Below are positions 55,486 to 64,000 of a DNA stretch of 64,000 bases, piece by piece (positions within the stretch are counted from its first letter, which is position 1; each line of letters starts with the position of its first letter). The stretch lies in contig OZ287695.1 of the NCBI GenBank assembly GCA_965649825.1, positions 434,001 to 498,000 on the forward strand. Reading direction: 5' to 3'. The notes under the pieces are model-generated. The model was not told the origin of the DNA. It was given only the letters and a program-made list of their open reading frames with translations, and searched no databases. A program made the position numbers and the translations under genes. The stretch is from Penicillus capitatus (taxonomy: Eukaryota > Chlorophyta).

Positions 55486-56940
55486 TTAATAGATGTATGT
55501 CGTGGACGCACCGATGGCGGTTTGGAAGACATCTTCAAAGGCGGCGGGAAATTTGTCCGCATAGTTAAGCATGGTTCGAGTGGCATTTGTTACGCGGCTG
55601 ACACTTGCTCGGAGGGGAAACTTCGTACAGTGGTTTCCAAAAGGGTTGTCCAGGAGTGTGTGCATGTCCAGCAGCCCCTGGTACGAGAAATTTGCAATGC
55701 ACATCAACAAATAGCACCAAAAAACCATCCAGACACTCGTCTTAATGTCATCATCTGCCTTCACAGCCGCTCCCGTGCTCAGCTCAAATTTCTCACCGAT
55801 GCGTCCAGTGTGGAGAAAACAGCCAAACCAGGTCGACAGGATGATCAAGTACACGTGCACGACGAAAGAGACCAGGTGAACGTAGGGATAGGGCATTTGA
55901 GAATTGATCGTGTTGATGATGGAGCTTCCCGATTCACTGATCGTATTGACTTTGTTCAACATCAGTGGCCACATCTGTGGAGCTGAGATGATCCATCCAG
56001 CCTCGCGGCATTTGTTGAGCAGCGCGTGTACCCAGAAATAGACCATTTGATACGTTGGCATGCCTTCCCCCTCGGCCTCGTTCAGCAACTCCCACTCGTC
56101 TCGATTCATCAGTCCTTCGCTGACCATCGTATCGAATGTCAGAAGATTGCGTGGCTTGAACAGGGCGTGGGCATAGACGGGCGAGGCAGACTGTTCAGAA
56201 GACTTCCGCGTCAGGTTGTCAGATTTGAGGGTATGGTGCAAACCATTTTTCACGGAACGGAACGCTCGGCGGATTCCGTAAGACTTCAAAAACTCTTCGT
56301 TTTGCGCATCGGCCTTGGCGATGACCAACAGATGGCCAAGATTGAGCAAACGTGTGATTTCGGTTCGTGCCTGTCGAATGCGTCGATCGTTGGGATTGTT
56401 TGGATTCTGGATGGAACCAGCGACGACCATACAGAGATCTGTGGTCGTGCCCATGAGTTTCGCATAGGCCAAACGGATGGTCCACCAGCGATTAATGACG
56501 AGAGTGATGAAAAGACCCAGAATGAAGACAATGACCATACCGTAGTTAAAGATCCCTCCCAGATAAGGGTTGCCAAACATGATCACCAGCGTCGCCAGAT
56601 CGGCGTCCTGCACTCCAACGCCCGTGATGTGAATCGCTGCCATCCAAGACAGCAACAGAAGGTTCTGGACGTGAAGATAGACTTCGGAGAAGACCGTCGC
56701 TTTCCAGTTGCGTAGGATGGCAAAGGGGATCCAGCCATAGTAGTGGAGATGGGCGGGTCGGTATTTTAGGACACGGTCTGGATGGTGCTGCCACAGAATA
56801 TCGCGCTTCGGCATCCAATGCGTCGTGACGCGCTTCTCTTGAATTGCCTTGCGCGTTTGATTGCGAAAGCGGAATTCTTCGGCACGACGGCGGACGATGT
56901 CGGACAACGGAGGCGACTCGACTTCGAAAGGTGACGCCAT
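55486..56940 (-). CDS. Bestrophin-family anion channel
   Basis: 484 residues in one exon. Bestrophin/RFP-TM hallmarks: an N-terminal helix region with FSEVYLHVQNLLLLSW, GLFITLVINRWWTIRLAYAK, GWIISAPQMWPLMLNKVNTI, INTINSQMPYPYVHLVSFVV, and SYQGLLDMHTLLDNPFGNHC followed by a Lys-Phe-Pro-Leu end. Members form pentameric chloride or bicarbonate channels; in algae and plants some sit in thylakoids (VCCN1, BST). The N-terminus (MASPFEVESPPLSDIVRRRA) has no obvious transit peptide, so plasma membrane or endomembrane is equally possible. The C-terminus stops soon after the core, without a long regulatory tail. Confidence 0.9.
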   Translation of the reverse strand: MASPFEVESPPLSDIVRRRAEEFRFRNQTRKAIQEKRVTTHWMPKRDILWQHHPDRVLKYRPAHLHYYGWIPFAILRNWKATVFSEVYLHVQNLLLLSWMAAIHITGVGVQDADLATLVIMFGNPYLGGIFNYGMVIVFILGLFITLVINRWWTIRLAYAKLMGTTTDLCMVVAGSIQNPNNPNDRRIRQARTEITRLLNLGHLLVIAKADAQNEEFLKSYGIRRAFRSVKNGLHHTLKSDNLTRKSSEQSASPVYAHALFKPRNLLTFDTMVSEGLMNRDEWELLNEAEGEGMPTYQMVYFWVHALLNKCREAGWIISAPQMWPLMLNKVNTISESGSSIINTINSQMPYPYVHLVSFVVHVYLIILSTWFGCFLHTGRIGEKFELSTGAAVKADDDIKTSVWMVFWCYLLMCIANFSYQGLLDMHTLLDNPFGNHCTKFPLRASVSRVTNATRTMLNYADKFPAAFEDVFQTAIGASTTYIY

Positions 56941-58096
56941 TGTAGAGGGGAGAGACGTCGCGTGGCGTCTTCTTCCGTTGCCGCGGTTGGCGAGGAGGCT
57001 GGTGGGGTTCCCGACGCGTTATCTAACTTGGCGGTCGATGGTGGACTTATGTCAGCCAATCGTTATGGAAATGCGATTCATTAGCAAGCAACGAGAGGCT
57101 GGGAGAGAATACCGAATTGGCAGGACATCGAGACAGACAAACGGAGGGACCGCGTTCATGGGTTGACCGGAAAGCCGCGTGCCATCCAATGCGACGATTT
57201 CTGAATGTTGTCGAGCACGAATGATACGATTCATGGTGACAAGGACTGTCATGTTATGCCATCCTTTTGCAATGTGATAATGCTCCTCGTTAAGCCGATG
57301 AATGGATACAGCATAACAGGCGTCTTATTGTACAGGACAGGGGCGTCGAACGTCGACCTCGCCGCTAAGTCAGTGTCTTGATATGTGGACGCGCCGTGGC
57401 ATACCGTCGAAGACGAAGATCGGGTTTTCGTCGATTTTGGCTAGAGTGGGTCGGCGTTTATCGTGAAGGGACAGACAGATCCTGCTGAAGAGTCGTTCAG
57501 AAGATGACGTCTTTCTCGCCATTGAGGCGACCGGAATGGGATCTCTTCAGTCGACGGTTCGGAGGGCGAGACGGGCGAACTATGCGGATCTCGGCATAGG
57601 GTCTGGAGAAATTGAGAAAAGGGATAAGGCGTGAAGTGCATTGCGCGTGATGACTTCCATTCCGATGCGCGTCGCACGTCGTCAGCCTTTGCACGCGCAT
57701 CGGACTGCTGTTTCATCACCAAGGCTGTTGTCCTGCAGAGAGAAGGGATAGGATTCAGCAGCGGGTGGTAAAGCTACCTGGAAATGCGAAGCTTTTGTTA
57801 GGACGTCGCAGATCACTTCGTTCTGGGACTGATCGCGAACGTCTTCGTGGGGTAATGAAACTCCTGACTTCTTCATGTGGCTAACTGAAAGCATGTGCCG
57901 TAGAGTGTGATTATCAGAGAGATTAGAGAGAAGCCTGGGAAAGTGGGCATGCTGCGAATGCCAATCCATCGAGAAGAGACCTCTTGTTTCGCCGATATCT
58001 TGGCCATTCTCAATACACTCATGAAGAAGCGAATAGGACAGCGAATGTGAATGGTGCTCATGATGGACTGCTATTGGAGAGGAACGGCACAGCAGA
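56941..58096. other. Intergenic, no gene recognised
   Basis: Frames on both strands are ordinary in composition. A minus-strand frame at 57682-58194 (170 codons, His/Ser-rich) overlaps the next feature and matches nothing I know. Confidence 0.35.
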
Positions 58097-58405
58097 ATGA
58101 CGATTCTCGATGGCATCGTCCGATGGAAGCCCATCATCACTTTGGATGGGGATTCGAAGAATGCAGCCAGAGGACGAGTAAAGCTACCGCTCAATCAGGC
58201 CTGGTCGTACGAGGATCGGTCCTGCCGATACCGCGGTGACGACTTTCCTCCACGGGACGACGTACTGGCTGCACGACTTACTTTCGAGAGTGATGCTAGA
58301 CGACGTTTGGACATGTTGAACCTGCTGCGTTACAAGAGTATTATTGTCACACCATCTCGATTGCCTGGCGCGTCGCTGGCAGATCCCGGGCGAAGTCAGG
58401 AGTAG
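58097..58405 (+). CDS. Hypothetical 102-residue protein upstream of the pseudoknot array
   Basis: From the ATG at 58097: GIVRWKPIITLDGDSKNAAR, a basic middle, and FESDARRRLDMLNLLRYKSI near the end. No family recognised. Its stop is 47 bp before the first pseudoknot at 58453, so the array would fall in its 3' untranslated region if this frame is used. Coding status is unproven. Confidence 0.35.
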   Translation: MTILDGIVRWKPIITLDGDSKNAARGRVKLPLNQAWSYEDRSCRYRGDDFPPRDDVLAARLTFESDARRRLDMLNLLRYKSIIVTPSRLPGASLADPGRSQE

Positions 58406-58452
58406 TGCTAAGACTGTGGAGCTTCCCTGTCTGGTCGACTGAATGGCCATGT

Positions 58453-58565
58453 CCTCCCCGAGCTATGGGAGGTTAATGCAGATAGCTCTCTCTCGAGCCG
58501 CGGGAGATTAATGCGGCGGCTTTCGCGACCCTACCTCCTTGGCTACTGGAGGCTAAACGTAGCCG
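58453..58565 (+). ncRNA. Three tandem predicted H-type RNA pseudoknots
   Basis: Each unit has stem 1 (5' side), stem 2 (5' side), stem 1 (3' side), a loop, then stem 2 (3' side). Unit 1: CCTCCC 58453-58458, GAGCTAT 58460-58466, GGGAGG 58467-58472, loop TTAATGCAG, ATAGCTC 58482-58488. Unit 2 directly abuts: TCTCTC 58489-58494, GAGCCGC 58495-58501, GGGAGA 58502-58507, loop TTAATGCG, GCGGCTT 58516-58522. Unit 3: CCTCC 58534-58538, TGGCTAC 58540-58546, GGAGG 58548-58552, loop CTAAAC, GTAGCCG 58559-58565. Stem 2 differs in sequence among units yet stays fully paired (two G-U pairs), which is compensatory change. Loop lengths (0-1 nt across the 7-bp stem, 6-9 nt across the 5-6-bp stem) fit H-type geometry only for a plus-strand transcript. 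Function is unknown. Confidence 0.6.
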
Positions 58566-59225
58566 TCTCATGTGCAAGGCTCGTTGGAACTTGTTCCCGG
58601 CCAGACCACCCGCCCCGTAGTTGTCGGTCCGGTTTCGATGAGTGTTTTTGGGCGGTTTTTACACAAATGGCGAGACACACCCTTACAAACAATCCATAGC
58701 TTGTACATGTTTGTCCAATATGCCTCTGGCGAATGGACTTTAAGCCTCGATTAACACACACACCATCTCGATACTCTGAAGTATGTGACCGCGACGTCTT
58801 CGTGAAGAATTCGAGATAGAGCAGACAGCGAAGCGTTCCTGCCCGAGTGAACCATCGCGCACCGGATGGATGTTGGACAATGGAATCGAACACGCATCCA
58901 GCATGAAAAGCTACGGTAGATCAGAGATTGGACATTTGAATGGTAGCGGATAACGTCGCTTTATCGGAGACGAAGAGAGACGCGTTTGCAACAATGATTT
59001 GGACTTTGATTACTAAGAGCGTTTACCGCTCGAAGAGTTGAGGCTGGGTAACACTAATGGCCTTTTCCATTCGGCTGCAGGCAGCAATGAAAGACAAGAC
59101 ACATTAGGTTAGCTTGAGGACCGGCACAACAGGGCCAGTGCATTCATGCAGGGAAAAGAAAAAAATCAAAACGCATCCAACTGCTGTGGCACGTGCAATG
59201 TGCACATGAAGCCACTCAAAAAGCT
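58566..59225. other. Intergenic, no gene recognised
   Basis: Sequence downstream of the pseudoknot array. A short perfect hairpin (GGAAC, 2-nt gap, GTTCC) occurs near 58585; nothing else is recognised. A tRNA-like structure was looked for and not seen. Confidence 0.35.
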
Positions 59226-62200
59226 TCAGTAAGCAAACGAGATCGCTCCCCGAGCGGAGCCTTCTGTTTCCATCCAGGGCTTCACCTCTTTGTCTTTCAC
59301 CGCCTCGTCGACCATGAAATCGAGTTGTTCTGCCACAGACCCATGTCCTTCGCTGCATCTGGCTTGGACAGATTCAACCAGCTTCTTGCTTCTTTCGATC
59401 AGATGCCAAGCGAATGTGTCGGCGTCATGATCATCATTGCAAGGAAATTCTTGCACATGTTGAAGAGCGGTCGAGGCTTCGCTCAAGGCTGTAGAGAAGT
59501 CATAACGCCCAATGGCATCGTCAATTCGACTCAAAGACTCCATCGCTGCTTCTGCCACTGCATCGTGTTCCTCCAGAGCATTGGTTTGAAAGATATTGCT
59601 AATCTCATCACGGATTGAAGTTCCATCATTGTACTCGGCCGACTGGGTGTACGAAAGGCAAGGACCAGTTGCATCTGTGTGCCCGTTCCAGGCACGGCGG
59701 ATCTGGACCTGAAGCTCCGAGGCAGCTGAAGTCCTTTCTTGGCATGTGGTTGGCGAGATAATAACTCCCTCTGCCATTTCCTTTCTACTCTTATTTCGAA
59801 CGTCAGTGTCGTAGAGGTCGACGAGTAGGAAGATGCTGTCATCACTGATGCCTTTGGATCTCTCAGATTCCAAGAGATCAATCAAGGCTTCCAACTGCGC
59901 ACAAGCACTTCCTCTGTTTATGGTGCCATTCTTGGCACTTTCTAGCTTAGAAGTGATTCCTGAAATGTCAAAAAGGAGGTTCACTTTGAAATCACTTGAA
60001 GAGATGACTGCCTCTCTGGCAATAGCATATGCCTCATCGTTAATACTCTTAACGTTTTCCAGATCCGGAGTCGTCATGCATATGTCAGCGGCCCCCTTCA
60101 GTTTGAGTGCGACATCCCTCTCCAAGCGTCGTTTAGGGATGCCTTGTGGCGATTTTTCGTCAGAATGAATCAAATCGACAGTACTGTTGGCGAACCCGCA
60201 TGTAGAGGGATTGTCGTAGGAAGCAGAGATGCTCAGCATCGAATCGGGGCTGCTCGATTCTGGAAAACTGACAGACACCAGGAACTCGATCTTCTCCTGC
60301 TCGAACACATTCTGTGCGGATGCTGTAAAGCTACCTTGTCCTTGATCCTTCCCTCTAGGGAAGACGCTGTCGATCTTAACATCACTATCGGCTGGGGTAA
60401 ATGCGACCTTGATGTGCTTGGCAGACAAGCCGAGCAATCCACCAATGGCGTCACCAAAGCTGTAAGGAATATCATTTGGCGACTTCAGAATGTACTTCTG
60501 CCCGTTTCCTGCTGCGGCGATCTCCCCCATTTGCACAGCATCGGCCTCTTCCAATGCAAATGTGTACACAGAGACAAGAGCCGGTTCACCGAGTTGCGTT
60601 TGAAGCGTCTCGACGATGGAATCAGTGGATGATGATATGCTGTTTGACAGAAGAAACACAGCATGGGTTCCAGTGCAGCTCGCAATGAGTTGTTGTTGCT
60701 TGACGCCCTCGATTAGAGCCTCTTCGATCTTCCCTGTTCCATTGAACTGAATGGTATCGAACAATGCCTTGACTGTTGACATGTCGTCGATTGTAGTGAA
60801 CTTCGACAAGGGAAGCAGCTCTACGACTCTATCCTCCAATATGATGACACCGAGGCGGACGTTGACATCGTCCTTTGAATCAATCCAGTCAACCAGACGC
60901 TTCAGTGTGCCCACAAGGATCTTAGCGGCATCCCCACTCATCGACTCAGATGTATCAACCACGACTGTGAAAGATAGCAACGGTCGGTTTTCCTCCGCGG
61001 ATGGCGCCTTGAGGGTGTACATGACATCGACATGATGAAATCCTCCGTCTGTCGTCGTCTGAGAAACGGCCTCGCTCACGGAGAGTGTGAAAGGTGAGGA
61101 GGGTGTGATATGCGCTAGGTGCATCTTCGCTTCTGCTATCAACTCCTTCTTGGAGTCCGTCAAGAGATGCTGAACACTTTGGAGATTCTCGTTCGTTGAT
61201 CCTGTCCTCATCCTGACAATAGCGTCATAGAGTTCTGTCAAAGTACGAGCAATCTCGGCATCCTGATATGCGTTCGACGGCGTTCTCAGGAGCCGTTGCA
61301 TGTTCTTGATGTCCTTTTTGGCCTTGGTGATCCATTCTGCCTCCTCCGCCATTCCAATCTCTTCGACAGCTTGCAGAAGGTCATCCAGCCTCCCCGCAGC
61401 CTCGGCATTCTTTCCTTTTTCGTTCAAGTCTATTACTTCAATGAGGAAGGAGCTAAAACTCTGGTGACGAAGTATTTCGGCAAGCACATCGTCATTTGGA
61501 CGGCAACCATGCTGTAGATCTTCTTTATCTGCTTTGAGAAAAGGGATGATGGTACTGTCTGTATGAGTAAAGCCTGTACCAGAGGCCGTGCACCCTCCCT
61601 CAACCATCAACGGTTTGTCTGTGAGACAACCGTTATCCAGTGAAACTGTTATCACGGCGGTTCTTGTTTCGCCTTTCTGCATGTCACCGAAGTCTATTTG
61701 TTTCTTACCCGAGCCAATATCAGTAACGATGTTGTGGGTGGAATTCACCTCCGTAATGGTGACTCCTTCTTCAGCCTCGATCGTATAATGTATGTCATAC
61801 CCGACCTGACTTAACAGACCTACAACAGAAATCACGTTAGTTTAGCAAAAACAGGCAAACAAGGAGAGTTTACCTCCCATGGCGCCTCCAAACCCCATCG
61901 CCATTTCATCTTCGTGTGTGATGTACGAAAAGGTACCTCTTCCGACTCTAGCGATTTCGCGTAACAAATGTTCATTTACTGAATCTCTTAAACCGAACGT
62001 GTAGACGCCTATGTCTGGTCTACTCTTGACCATATTTTTAACTCTTTCGATAATTCCGCCTTCGTCGACGATTCCAACATTTGGAATTCCATCCGTAAAG
62101 ACGAACACGGCGCGGACAAATGGATTTTCCTCTATGTCTTCTTGCTGCTGAGTGAAGCCCTGTTTGATGCCGTCATAAAGATCAGTGTCATCCTGGGCAT

Positions 62201-62627
62201 GAGTTTTCATGATGTCGTCACCGATCTTCTTGGCCCTGGCCGGAGTTACGGCTGCCAGATCTTCCAACTTAGTGACACGGGTAGAGAACTTGAAAGCGCC
62301 GTATTTGTGAGGCGGGGCACGGTTGACGAGGGAGTTCACCAGGTAAACGTTTGCCTCGTGCAACATGTCGATGTCACCTCTCATAGATCCGGAGACATCC
62401 ATAACCGACGTCAACGACACCGGAGCTTTCAGACCCATTCTTGCCTCCACAGTGAGTAGTGCTCTAACCTCCGTCTTGTCCCCATTGCACTCGCAATTAT
62501 CGTACAGATAGGTAAGCTTCGAAATCGTACAAGACTCCGGATTATAAAGCAGTCTCTTGTTGATCTCTTCTGCGTTGGACAAAGTGACAAAAACGAGTAA
62601 CGCAAAGATGCCACGCAGTCGCTTCAT
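59226..62627 (-). CDS. Secreted protein with two von Willebrand factor A domains
   Basis: Start at 62627 with a signal peptide (MKRLRGIFALLVFVTLSNAE). First vWA domain: TSVMDVSGSMRGDIDM carries the DxSxS metal site, later THAQDDTDLYDGIK and VFVFTDGIPNVG. A single short intron (about 61816-61874) follows GFGGAMGG. The second vWA domain begins TVVVDTSESMSGDAAKIL with another DxSxS, then FNGTGKIEEALIEG and AVFLLSNSISSSTDS. Between and after lie helical, acidic regions. No transmembrane segment is seen near the end (TEGSARGAISFAY), so the protein is probably secreted or vacuolar. The two vWA halves share layout (GG-rich end followed by a beta-rich segment), suggesting internal duplication. About 1,100 residues. 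Ligand unknown; adhesion or metal-dependent protein binding is the family norm. Confidence 0.82.
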
Positions 62628-62644
62628 CGTCGTTATAGACAATG

Positions 62645-62808
62645 GGCGAAAGCCTGTCGCGTCAAACATCTCACAGCTCGAACGCAAAGCGGAAGCCTGC
62701 TGCGTGGAAAACTCGCAGCTCGAACGCAAAGCGGAAGCCTGTTGCGTGGAAAACTCGCAGCTCGAACGCTACACGGAAGAAGCTTGCCGTGTCGCGGCAA
62801 AACGGAAA
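62645..62808. repeat. 42-bp tandem repeat just upstream of the vWA gene
   Basis: Two near-perfect 42-bp units beginning CTCGAACGCAAAGCGGAAGC, flanked by one diverged copy on each side. The period is a multiple of three and both strands stay open across it: the plus strand reads the 14-residue unit SQLERKAEACCVEN. It begins 18 bp from the vWA start codon, so it is probably in that gene's leader or promoter. Confidence 0.8.
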
Positions 62809-64000
62809 AACACGTGCGATCCGAACGAAACCCGGTAATGGCAAACAGAACTCTCCGTTCTTCAATTTATACCCCAGGAAGTGCCTTTTTGTCCCCCAAG
62901 AGATGCTTACCAATATCTTACGTAAAGGGTATTTTCGTGTTTTTTTGGGAAGACAGCACGGACCTCGATAAACGTGGTTCTCGTTCGCCTGTCTCGAGAA
63001 TATCTAATGGATTTTATTCAGATATGCCGACGTCATCGCGAAGATGCAGTGATGTGACTGGCGATGGTAGGCGTAACGTCTGCTCTGCGTGCTGTCGATA
63101 CAGCACGGAGCATGCTGTCTGTCTTCAGGCACGCTACGCCCTCAACGTTGGCCGAAACCTGGTGCTGTCTGCGAGAAGCTCTCGAGAAAAATCTTTCTTC
63201 TACGCGAAAGACCATCCCTGGTGATCTGATCTAAATGGACACTCGGAGAATCTCACCCTTTCCTTGCCCTTTATTGACTGAAAATCACATCCTCCATGCA
63301 GTTTTAGACGGGTATTGCGCTTGCTGTCCTAAAACTGTTCTCCTGTAGAGACGGCTGATGCAGATCACTATCAAGACAAACCCTCTGGCTGAAGCATTGG
63401 AATGAACGCGCGAGGTCACACTGTTGGAATGAGAGAAGGCTTTTGGACTTCATGGCAGCCCAGTGAGAGATGCCGCAGTGTTCTGATAATGCTGAAAGGA
63501 CCGACGGATCAGCAATCATCGTTCCCTCTGTGATGGACCTAAAATAGAGTGCATGAGATACGGCGCCAGGCATGTGTTTCTTTTCTGCCGTGATTAATGA
63601 CTGCAGATTTCGTTGCATTCTTTCGATGATCTTTCTCCCATCAGGAGAGCATCAAAGATCATCGTGTAACTCAGATTTACACACGTTTTGTCCCGGGCTG
63701 ATTAAAATGAACGTGCAGATATGCGGTTGATGCAAGCAGTGAGCCGGATTATGATGAGACAAAGAGGTGGATTCCCCAGGTGAAGGTCCGGTACATGCAT
63801 ATATGGCCTTCAGTTGCAGGAATTGCTGCTATCCGTGTGAAGAATCTAGTTAGAGGACATTCTGTAGACGCTACCTGGAATCGTCAGATGAGTGGCACTA
63901 GTGGCTTTTTGATTGCATCCGCGTCGGGTCTTTGGCGTGACATCAAGTGTCGGGGGACTATCCAGACGTGATCTGACAGCATCGGCCGATTCTTTCTCCG
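62809..64000. other. No gene recognised at the window end
   Basis: Short frames only. GTGATGTGAC at about 63048 is one base from the recurrent 10-mer. No repeat or RNA gene recognised. Confidence 0.35.

Noticed and set aside
58566-58760. tRNA-like structure downstream of the pseudoknots, as in some viral RNA ends
   Set aside because: No T-arm-like GTTCGAATCC sequence or 7-bp acceptor pairing was found; a viral origin is not supported by the sequence.

Overview
This is nuclear DNA of a microbial eukaryote. Nearly every intron-containing gene is cut by very short spliceosomal introns, mostly 24-62 nt, which break what would otherwise be continuous reading frames. Gene content points to a flagellated cell with algal ancestry: a nuclear Ycf33-like (DUF751) protein, a cyanobacterial/plastid-type metallophosphoesterase, a PHT4-like anion transporter with a presequence and an organellar bS31 protein on one side; two dynein light chains (Tctex and roadblock types), a PIH1-domain protein and a MyTH4-FERM kinesin-14 on the other. 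I cannot name the species; a chromerid-like or other secondary alga is only a guess.

Layout. 1-4.6 kb: a trypsin-ankyrin fusion gene (+). 4.8-5.5 kb: a CHCHD2/10-like gene with a truncated glucosidase tail, duplicated from 22.3-23.0 kb. 5.6-10.8 kb: eroded mobile DNA (hAT transposase C-terminus, non-LTR retrotransposon 3' part). 10.9-13.9 kb: a second trypsin-ankyrin gene (-). 15.4-18.1 kb: an EF-hand NADPH oxidase. 18.5-21.9 kb: plant-type phosphofructokinase (-) and the metallophosphoesterase (+). 22.3-26.8 kb: CHCHD2-like gene, ER glucosidase I (-) and a predicted inactive serine protease homologue (-). 27.1-31.9 kb: a coiled-coil protein and a C2HC zinc-finger protein. 32.1-43.6 kb: a dense housekeeping block (TraB, Tctex dynein light chain, Ycf33-like, RCL1, roadblock light chain, bS31, UQCRH hinge protein, coatomer gamma, PIH1). 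43.7-45.3 kb: anion transporter. 45.7-48.1 kb: two SOUL-like genes. 48.1-50.8 kb: gene-poor. 50.8-56.9 kb: intronless kinesin and bestrophin. 58.1-58.6 kb: a small open frame followed by three predicted tandem RNA pseudoknots. 59.2-62.6 kb: a secreted protein with two vWA domains.

Most notable: (i) three consecutive H-type pseudoknots at 58453-58565 with different but complementary stems; (ii) a 10-mer, ATGATGTGAC, occurring nine times (about 0.1 expected) and mostly inside introns in both orientations; (iii) secreted trypsin-ankyrin proteins in which each 33-codon ankyrin repeat is one phase-0 exon, three exon-intron units being near-identical 149-bp tandem copies; (iv) a start codon split by an intron (UQCRH); (v) a phosphofructokinase with GGNGG in place of GGDGT; (vi) a protease homologue lacking catalytic His and Ser. 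Exon structures were assembled by hand from reading frame, splice sites and remembered family consensus; none was checked against a database.
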